Part shown: positions 1 to 3,925 of the stretch, piece by piece | Layout: the number at the start of each line of letters is the position of its first letter | Numbering within the stretch: position 1 is the first letter of the stretch | From: Phycisphaerales bacterium | GTDB lineage: Bacteria > Pseudomonadota > Gammaproteobacteria > Competibacterales > Competibacteraceae | Assembly (NCBI GenBank): GCA_014879435.1 | Contig: JACSSB010000394.1 | Span: 1-5,239 of the forward strand | DNA length: 5,239 nucleotides | Direction: 5' to 3' | The notes under the pieces: generated by a model | What the model saw: only the letters and a program-made list of their open reading frames with translations | What the model was told of the DNA's origin: nothing | The model's database searches: none | Program-made: the position numbers and the translations under genes

Positions 1-400
1 GCAGGTGGTGTGGAACCGCGTCATCCTGCCGGACACGTCATCGCTGAAGCTCGACAACCTGGCGGGCACTGACCCTGCCGGCTATTCCGGCCTGGAGGAT
101 GGCGTCGATTGGCATTGGGATCGCGTCTTCGCGGGTGCGGCGCTGACGACCCTGCTGGGCGTGGGTGCCGAGTTGGCCGCGCCGGAAAACCGGCAGGATG
201 GCAACCGCATCGTGATCGCTGGGCGCGACAGCGCGCAGGACAGCATCAACCAGGTCGGCCAGGAGATGACCCGGCGCAACATGAACATCCAGCCGACGCT
301 GACCGAGCGGCCGGGCCTGCCGGTGCGGATCATCGTCAACCGCGATCTTGTGTTGCGTCCCTACCAGCCGTTGTTCTTCAACCGTGGAGTTGCGAAATGA
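1..400 (+). CDS. trbI: TrbI, conjugal transfer (T4SS) channel protein, 3' end only
   Basis: This is the C-terminal end of TrbI, the VirB10 homologue of P-type conjugation systems. It spans the envelope and forms part of the outer-membrane core of the type IV secretion channel. The reading frame is already open at the left edge: the first whole codon is 2-4, and 132 residues are visible before TGA at 398-400. Family hallmarks seen are an RVILPDTSSL segment near the start, a GYSGLEDGVDWHWDRVF segment of the type that precedes the membrane-crossing antenna, the hydrophobic stretch AGAALTTLLGVGAELA (about residues 42-57), and a final strand PVRIIVNRDLVLRPY. The GTG at 5-7 is an internal valine codon, not a start. 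The stop overlaps the next start as ATGA, which indicates translational coupling. Codons are strongly G/C-ending, unlike the genes to the right. Identification is by recognition of the VirB10/TrbI C-terminal pattern. Confidence 0.93.
   Translation, partial: QVVWNRVILPDTSSLKLDNLAGTDPAGYSGLEDGVDWHWDRVFAGAALTTLLGVGAELAAPENRQDGNRIVIAGRDSAQDSINQVGQEMTRRNMNIQPTLTERPGLPVRIIVNRDLVLRPYQPLFFNRGVAK
386..389 (+). promoter_or_regulatory. Ribosome binding site of the DUF2274 gene
   Basis: GGAG lies inside the trbI 3' end, seven bases before the ATG at 397. It decides the start of the 81-residue protein against the longer frame that overlaps trbI. Confidence 0.7.
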
Positions 401-642
401 ACACCACCAAGAAGCTGCGGCTTGGGCCTCTGCCCAAGACCGAAAGCGTCAAGCTGACCTTTGCGTGCCCGGTCAGCCTGAAAGCCGACCTCGACCGCTA
501 CGCCGCGCTGCACTCGCAGGCGTATGGCGAGGCGGTCGATGCAACGACGCTGATCCCGCACATGCTAGAGGCGTTCATGGCAGCGGATCGGGGATTCAGG
601 AAGGGAGGCAGGGGCAAGGCCGCACCGCCCCAATCGGGCTGA
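397..642 (+). CDS. DUF2274-family small protein of the trb operon
   Basis: A complete 81-residue protein beginning MNTTKKLRLGPLPKTESVKL and ending in a Gly/Lys/Arg-rich tail. I recognise it as the DUF2274 family, typically encoded directly after trbI in integrative conjugative elements. Its molecular function is not known. The fold looks like a small soluble protein: a basic N-terminus, then VKLTFACPVSLKADLDRYA, which resembles a short beta strand followed by a helix, and a second helix around TTLIPHMLEAFMAADRGF. That strand-helix-helix layout recalls a ribbon-helix-helix DNA-binding protein, but this is inference only. The ATG at 397 is supported by the ATGA overlap with trbI and a GGAG at 386-389 seven bases upstream. 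Larger reading frames starting before 397 in this frame overlap trbI and are not genuine. It is the last gene before a strong hairpin, so probably the operon's last gene. Confidence 0.88.
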   Translation: MNTTKKLRLGPLPKTESVKLTFACPVSLKADLDRYAALHSQAYGEAVDATTLIPHMLEAFMAADRGFRKGGRGKAAPPQSG

Positions 643-669
643 CGATGCAGACGCACTCACCAGCCGCTC

Positions 670-707
670 ACGATGAAAGCGCAGCCTACGGGCTGCGCTT
701 TCATCGT
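670..707 (+). terminator. 17-bp perfect stem with UACG tetraloop after the trb operon
   Basis: The arms 670-686 and 691-707 are perfectly complementary over 17 bases. The loop at 687-690 is TACG closed by C-G, which in RNA is a C(UACG)G member of the very stable UNCG tetraloop class. It starts 28 bases after the DUF2274 stop. A true T-tract is lacking (the sequence after the stem reads TCTGGG), so it is not a textbook intrinsic terminator. It may act as a Rho-assisted end or as a 3' stabiliser for the trb mRNA. Because the stem is perfect, it could also act on the other strand. Confidence 0.72.
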
Positions 708-731
708 TCTGGGAGTCGGTCAGTTGGACTA

Positions 732-881
732 ATATGGGAACGCAAGTCGGTCTGCTGTTGGGAAACGTGCCCGATGCAACGCGCTCCGGCTTTCTCTCCT
801 GTCGCTCTTATGTGGCACCTAGTCCACGATGCCCGAGTCGCTTCAAGCGGCCCCAAACAGAGCTAACCTTGCGTCCCATAT
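732..881. repeat. Imperfect inverted-repeat pair about 150 bases apart
   Basis: ATATGGGAACGCAAG at 732-746 is matched in reverse complement by CTTGCGTCCCATAT at 868-881, with a single extra A in the left copy. The match stops abruptly on both sides. If the inner GGGA(A)CGCAAG is taken as the repeat, each copy is flanked by ATAT, which could be read as a 4-base target duplication but is also self-complementary. The 121 bases between the copies carry no gene. Possible readings are a small non-autonomous element, a recombinase or regulator binding pair, or chance. Confidence 0.45.
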
Positions 882-893
882 AGAGTTTTAGAC

Positions 894-935
894 CTCGTGC
901 GATTTGCACAAATGGCTTGACACGAGCAGTTTTTT
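894..935 (+). terminator. Candidate plus-strand terminator ahead of the HNH gene
   Basis: CTCGTG at 894-899 pairs with CACGAG at 921-926, and six T residues follow at 930-935. The 21-base loop is long but contains a shorter self-complementary stretch (ATTTG/CAAAT at 902-906 and 909-913) that could compact it. A plus-strand terminator makes sense here because the trb operon and the HNH gene converge. The stem is short, so the call is tentative. Confidence 0.35.
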
Positions 936-943
936 ATTCCGCC

Positions 944-1282
944 CTAACGCTTCGTACTCCGGCCCGTGGGTTTGAAACCCTCTGGCTTACTGGCGATCCA
1001 GCTCACAAAGCGATGGATTACCGGATGCGCCAACAATGCCTCGCGACTGTGATAATCGACTTCCATTTCCTTTTCGCTGAGCACTTCGTGAAGATGATCG
1101 TGGCAGGGCCGACAGATCCACAGAATGCGGCTATGGACCTCATCGCGATCAAACAAGCGTCGATTGCGCTTCTTGCCGTGACGAGCACGTGGAATCAAAT
1201 GATGGCGGGTCAACGCGGACAGGGTCCGGCCACACAGCTCGCAACTGGAAGGCTTGGGCGGAGGACGATGGAATCCGATCAT
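944..1282 (-). CDS. Small HNH endonuclease-like protein
   Basis: A 112-residue protein with a zinc-stabilised HNH/McrA-type nuclease fold. The first zinc knuckle is CELC (C14, C17) and the second is CRPC (C57, C60). Between them lies the catalytic LTRHHLIPR segment (H27, H28), and just after the second knuckle is HDHLH (H61, H63, H65). That is the ββα-metal order expected of a metal-dependent DNA nuclease. The protein is almost only the domain plus a C-terminal helix (EALLAHPVIHRFVSWIASKP), with no fused partner. I chose ATG 1280-1282; the GGA upstream is a weak ribosome site. An in-frame TTG at 1354 would add 24 residues, but it would be encoded by the terminator and has no ribosome site. 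The gene faces the trb operon. Stand-alone HNH proteins of this size are common and mostly uncharacterised, so its DNA target and role (repair, defence, mobile-element function) are unknown. Confidence 0.85.
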   Translation of the reverse strand: MIGFHRPPPKPSSCELCGRTLSALTRHHLIPRARHGKKRNRRLFDRDEVHSRILWICRPCHDHLHEVLSEKEMEVDYHSREALLAHPVIHRFVSWIASKPEGFKPTGRSTKR

Positions 1283-1312
1283 GCGTTCCAGGACTTCAGA
1301 TTCAGGACTTGC

Positions 1313-1342
1313 AAAAAAAAAGGCCGGACAGGGTGTCCGGCC
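1313..1342 (-). terminator. Strong minus-strand intrinsic terminator upstream of the HNH gene
   Basis: On the minus strand, GGCCGGACA pairs with TGTCCGGCC (9 bp, positions 1334-1342 with 1322-1330) around a three-base loop. Nine T residues follow directly (1313-1321). This is a textbook Rho-independent terminator. It would end minus-strand transcription arriving from the MmgE/PrpD gene, whose stop is about 190 bases upstream. It sits only 30 bases before the HNH start codon, so the HNH gene needs either readthrough or a promoter very close to its start. Confidence 0.9.
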
Positions 1343-1445
1343 AAAAACCACCAAAGGAGGATGTGTGGCGGACTGAGGAGAAGCAAAATGCCCGCCGCAC
1401 GGTGATTATTCTACCCAAAAATTTAGAGCAAACATACTACTTTTC

Positions 1446-1468
1446 GTTGCTTTTCGGCAAAAAGCAAC
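1446..1468. repeat. 9-bp hairpin in the AT-rich spacer
   Basis: GTTGCTTTT (1446-1454) and AAAAGCAAC (1460-1468) form a perfect 9-bp stem around a five-base loop. Neither strand has a T-tract directly after it, so it is weak as a terminator. It may be a processing or protein-binding site. Confidence 0.5.
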
Positions 1469-1528
1469 ATTCTGATTGGAAAACAAACGGTTATGCTCTG
1501 ATTTTTGTTTCGCATCTGAAATATGTGC

Positions 1529-1549
1529 CCAAATTTAAAACAAATTTGG
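1529..1549 (-). repeat. Hairpin spanning the stop codon of the MmgE/PrpD gene
   Basis: CCAAATTT (1529-1536) and AAATTTGG (1542-1549) form a perfect 8-bp stem with a five-base loop. The TAA stop (1535-1537 on the minus strand) lies inside it. The stem is AT-rich and not followed by a T-tract on the minus strand, so the main terminator for this transcript is more likely the one at 1313-1342. Confidence 0.5.
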
Positions 1550-2821
1550 CAATAACGCATCATCAGATAACGCTAATACTGCATCAATGAGACGATCTGG
1601 CTCATGGATACCGCCATGAATCATGAGCATCCGTGCTTTTGCGATCAATTCGAGGAGTGTCAAAGGTGATTCAGGGTCGCCCTTAGCATGTGTTCGCTGG
1701 ACAGTAACCCGTGCTCCGCCATGCAACTGCAGCGTCACCGCGCTTCCCCAAGCCTTTGGATAAGCGGAAGCATAAGGCTCCGCCACTCGCAGCTTCACCC
1801 GCGCACGCAATCCCGCCAGCTCGGCCCGCGCCGCTTCAGCAAAGGCGGCAAAATCGACCGTATCTCGCGCTAGCGCCGCCGCTACACAGTGTTGCAGGGA
1901 GAATTTGGCCTCATAGTCGCTCTGCGGTAGTGGCCGGTTGCACACTTCCAAAGCCGCCGGATAAGTCTCCACTTCCACTTGTTCGACAGCATCAATCATG
2001 CCACTTTCGCGTAACGCACAGGCCGCATCGATAGCCGGATGGGTATGACGGCAGGATGGCCAGGGTTTGATCGAGGTCAGCAACAATTGCCAGGGAGCAT
2101 CTGGATCACGGGTCACAGCCGCAGGATCGGCATCAGGACAGGTTGCAGCGAACCAGCCCTTTGCACCTTCCAGCATGGCGGGCGGACCAGTAAAGCCAAA
2201 TCGGGCCAATTCTGCTGCCAATAATCCCGCTTCTGCCGCCCGCCCGGCGTGCAGGTGTTTGGTCATCGCCCCAGTTTCCAGAAACTGCCACAGCCCGAAG
2301 GATTGCGCTCCAGCATTGCCCAGCGCATGGACTATGGCGGGAAGCTCCAGTTCTAGCAGCGCCGCCGTCGCCATGGCCGAACCATAGGGGCCACAGGTCG
2401 CGGTGTTGTGCCAGAGCCGATAGTGGATCGGGCCGACGGCCATCCCTACCCGAGTCGCGGCCTCAAATCCCCACAACACCGCTTTGAGCATACGATGACC
2501 GCAGATGCCTTCCTTCGCTGCCAAAGCCCAAGCCGCTGGCACTACCACACAACCCGGATGCACCACCGAGGCCCGATGCAGATCGTCGGTTTCCAGGATA
2601 TGGGTCAGCGATCCCAGCAGGAATGCACGACGTGCGGCGTCGGTTACTGCGGTTTCACCCGCCCAGCGCAATAGGATGGCACCCGGTTCAGTCGTTCGTG
2701 CCGCCAGAGCATTGGCCACTGCATCCAAGGTCAGCAACGCCGCCTGCCTCAGGTCGGTAGCCGTGATAGGCTTGGTCGTGATCAGTTCGGCCAATTGCCG
2801 CGTCAAGGTTGACCCAGACAT
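1535..2821 (-). CDS. MmgE/PrpD family protein (dehydratase/epimerase-type enzyme)
   Basis: A 428-residue cytoplasmic protein of the MmgE/PrpD superfamily. The family includes 2-methylcitrate dehydratase (PrpD), cis-aconitate decarboxylase and iminodisuccinate epimerase, all acting on small di- or tricarboxylates. Features seen are a helical N-terminal domain, the family segment HILETDDLHRASVVHPG (about residues 74-90) with its acidic pair, histidine and HPG, then GPYGSAMATAALL (144-156) and MTKHLHAGRAAEAGLLAA (186-203). The KPWPSCRHTHPAIDA segment (252-266) supplies the lysine and histidines that line the active site in relatives. After that comes the smaller domain with the EVETYPAALEVC strand. 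Length is slightly short of the usual 440-480 but complete. I chose ATG 2819-2821 because GGGAG lies eight bases upstream; frames opening at 2905 or 2836 lack such a site. The substrate cannot be assigned, and no propionate (prpBC) genes are adjacent, so I do not call it PrpD. Confidence 0.9.
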   Translation of the reverse strand: MSGSTLTRQLAELITTKPITATDLRQAALLTLDAVANALAARTTEPGAILLRWAGETAVTDAARRAFLLGSLTHILETDDLHRASVVHPGCVVVPAAWALAAKEGICGHRMLKAVLWGFEAATRVGMAVGPIHYRLWHNTATCGPYGSAMATAALLELELPAIVHALGNAGAQSFGLWQFLETGAMTKHLHAGRAAEAGLLAAELARFGFTGPPAMLEGAKGWFAATCPDADPAAVTRDPDAPWQLLLTSIKPWPSCRHTHPAIDAACALRESGMIDAVEQVEVETYPAALEVCNRPLPQSDYEAKFSLQHCVAAALARDTVDFAAFAEAARAELAGLRARVKLRVAEPYASAYPKAWGSAVTLQLHGGARVTVQRTHAKGDPESPLTLLELIAKARMLMIHGGIHEPDRLIDAVLALSDDALLPNLF

Positions 2822-2825
2822 GGTT

Positions 2826-2833
2826 GCTTCTCC
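2826..2833 (-). promoter_or_regulatory. Ribosome binding site of the MmgE/PrpD gene
   Basis: On the minus strand GGGAG followed by AAGCAACC precedes ATG 2819-2821. This favours the 428-residue start over two in-frame upstream start codons. Confidence 0.6.
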
Positions 2834-2906
2834 CATAAAGAACGAATAAAGAGCGAATGGATTGTTGAAATACTTTGTCAGCGGCAAGTCACTGCGCCGC
2901 CACACG

Positions 2907-2928
2907 GATAAGTAGCCGACTACCTATC
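2907..2928. terminator. Hairpin between the CHAD and MmgE/PrpD genes, T-rich on the plus side
   Basis: GATAAGTAG (2907-2915) and CTACCTATC (2920-2928) form a 9-bp stem with a four-base loop. On the minus strand all nine positions pair (one G-U), and the stem begins three bases after the CHAD stop, but no T-tract follows. On the plus strand there is one A-C mismatch, but TTTTTACTTTTT follows directly. It therefore looks like an intrinsic terminator for antisense transcription entering CHAD, and perhaps a weak end or processing stem for the CHAD transcript. Confidence 0.5.
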
Positions 2929-2931
2929 TTT

Positions 2932-3855
2932 TTACTTTTTCCATGGCCGCTCACACTCCATGAACCTCTGCCAGAGTCCATCGAATAGAGATTCTTGGGC
3001 ATCCAGCCGACAACCGTACCAACCCTCGATCACCTGCCGGGCGGCGGAGGCTGTAGTCAATCGCGCCTCATCCAGCAATCGCCGAGCAACCGCGACGTCA
3101 TTCATGATCCCCAAACAATCTTGCAACTTGGCCAACGCATCAAGATAGGATTTGACCGGCGCTGGCGGATACAGGCTGGCGAAGAAATCCTGGGCATAGC
3201 GCAGCTCCTTGATGCGAATCCGCAATGCATGCCGTTCCTCAGCGACGAGTTGGGCGAAGCGTTCGCCTCGCTTCAGAACACGCCGATGGTCTTCTTCCAG
3301 CAGCGGGGTCGTAAACACCAGCACAGGCGCATCCAGCCGCTCTCGTTGTCGGCCAACCAGACTCTCCCGCCAGGGGCGGTGTTCCAAGAAGTCGGTGCAT
3401 TGCTGCAACAGCAGCAGATAGCGCGAGTTGCCCAGCTCCGTGCGCAAGCTTTGCCGATGGTTTTGACGAAGGATCTCGGCCTTGGCCCGAAACAGGCTCA
3501 AACTACGTTTGCGGGGAAAATGGGCGAATACCGGCACCATTCCCTCTTCCATAAACACATCCCAGTCACGGGCTGGCCCTAGAAAACTGTTTAACCAGCG
3601 GATATTCGCTACCAGTTCGGTACTGGCCTCACGCGGGATCAGTGGCCGAAAAATCTTGAGCCCCGAGCGTAACCGTCGAAACGCCACCCGCATCTGATGG
3701 ACACCCTCGATCTGCGCGTCCAACACCGCCGCCCGATTGGCCTCGGCATGCTTCAGGCTGGCAGCGATGATAGTGACGAAAGCCTGCTCGCTGGTGGTCT
3801 CAACGCTCAGAGTAATCGGGCTGGCTTTGACAAACGCAATGTGTTCGCAGCTCAT
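2932..3855 (-). CDS. CHAD domain protein, probable polyphosphate-binding partner of PPK
   Basis: A 307-residue, all-helical CHAD (conserved histidine alpha-helical domain) protein. CHAD domains bind inorganic polyphosphate through a basic surface and can localise proteins to polyphosphate granules. The domain occupies about residues 22-300 as two four-helix halves. The first half has EGVHQMRVAFRRLRSGLKIF (50-69), with H53, R56, R60, R61 and R63, then LGPARDWDVF (92-101). The second has HALRIRIKELRYAQDFF (209-225), with H209, R212, K216 and R219, then LQDCLGIMNDVAVARRLL (244-261). These are the paired histidine/basic motifs that define the family. There is no CYTH triphosphatase domain, signal peptide or membrane segment, so it is the stand-alone type. 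The ATG at 3853-3855 is preceded by AGGA five bases upstream. It starts 70 bases after ppk on the same strand, which supports a shared role in polyphosphate storage, probably on the granule surface. Confidence 0.93.
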   Translation of the reverse strand: MSCEHIAFVKASPITLSVETTSEQAFVTIIAASLKHAEANRAAVLDAQIEGVHQMRVAFRRLRSGLKIFRPLIPREASTELVANIRWLNSFLGPARDWDVFMEEGMVPVFAHFPRKRSLSLFRAKAEILRQNHRQSLRTELGNSRYLLLLQQCTDFLEHRPWRESLVGRQRERLDAPVLVFTTPLLEEDHRRVLKRGERFAQLVAEERHALRIRIKELRYAQDFFASLYPPAPVKSYLDALAKLQDCLGIMNDVAVARRLLDEARLTTASAARQVIEGWYGCRLDAQESLFDGLWQRFMECERPWKK

Positions 3856-3900
3856 GATGATCCTGACAGAGTTGTGCGTTTTTGATCTGATAGAAAAATT

Positions 3901-3925
3901 TCCAGAGGCTACAAAGCCCTGATTT
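3901..3925 (-). terminator. Weak stem with nearby T-run between ppk and the CHAD gene
   Basis: On the minus strand just after the ppk stop, GGCT pairs with AGCC around a four-base loop (3907-3918), extendable by one G-U pair. A run of five T residues begins about seven bases after the stem. It is too short to be a confident terminator, so partial readthrough from ppk into the CHAD gene is likely. Confidence 0.22.

Larger units (their letters stand above)
643..943. other. Gene-free interval between trb operon and HNH gene; possible element end
   Basis: About 300 bases without a convincing gene on either strand. It holds the 17-bp hairpin (670-707), an imperfect inverted-repeat pair (732-746 and 868-881) and a stem followed by T6 (894-935). 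Base composition falls from the very GC-rich trb region towards mixed sequence through this stretch, and the operons on either side converge. If the conjugative element ends in this window, the end should be here, but no duplicated attachment site can be shown because the other end of the element is outside the window. Confidence 0.55.
1283..1534. other. AT-rich intergenic region with several hairpins
   Basis: Between the HNH gene and the MmgE/PrpD gene. The stretch from about 1400 to 1534 is clearly AT-rich compared with all flanking genes. It carries the terminator at 1313-1342 and a 9-bp stem at 1446-1468, and it abuts the stem across the MmgE/PrpD stop at 1529-1549. A TAGAAT on the minus strand (1408-1413) could be a -10 element for the HNH gene, but no acceptable -35 is found at normal spacing. 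A plus-strand AAAGGAGG at 1353-1360 runs straight into ATG and leads only to a 14-codon frame. No gene is supported here. Confidence 0.6.

Noticed and set aside
348..866. Open plus-strand frame running from trbI through the DUF2274 gene into the spacer
   Set aside because: It overlaps two real genes in another frame, has no ribosome site and shows low-complexity translated sequence typical of GC-rich shadows.
930..938. T-rich sequence TTTTTTATT considered as a Tn4371-type attachment core
   Set aside because: It resembles the short T-rich core I recall for that element family but does not match it exactly, and no second copy can be shown in this window.
643..943. tRNA gene or tRNA 3' end serving as an integration site
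   Set aside because: No cloverleaf, T-arm consensus or CCA-proximal acceptor could be found on either strand.
1283..1354. Extended HNH start at TTG 1352-1354, adding 24 residues
   Set aside because: The extra residues would be encoded by the terminator stem and its T-tract (giving FFF), there is no ribosome site, and the family domain begins after ATG 1280-1282.
1353..1363. Plus-strand AAAGGAGG directly followed by ATG
   Set aside because: There is no spacer between the ribosome-site-like sequence and the ATG, and the frame ends after 14 codons. Probably chance.
917..1405. Open plus-strand frame of 162 codons opposite the HNH gene
   Set aside because: It is the antisense shadow of the HNH gene. 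It shows no recognisable domain, whereas the minus strand has a full zinc-knuckle HNH motif set.
2039..2849. Several plus-strand open frames across the MmgE/PrpD, CHAD and ppk genes
   Set aside because: All lie opposite genes with clear family motifs, and none has a recognisable domain or a credible ribosome site.
2822..2905. Longer N-terminus of the MmgE/PrpD protein from the start codons at 2905 or 2836
   Set aside because: The extra residues do not resemble the family, and the good ribosome site GGGAG is placed for ATG 2819-2821.
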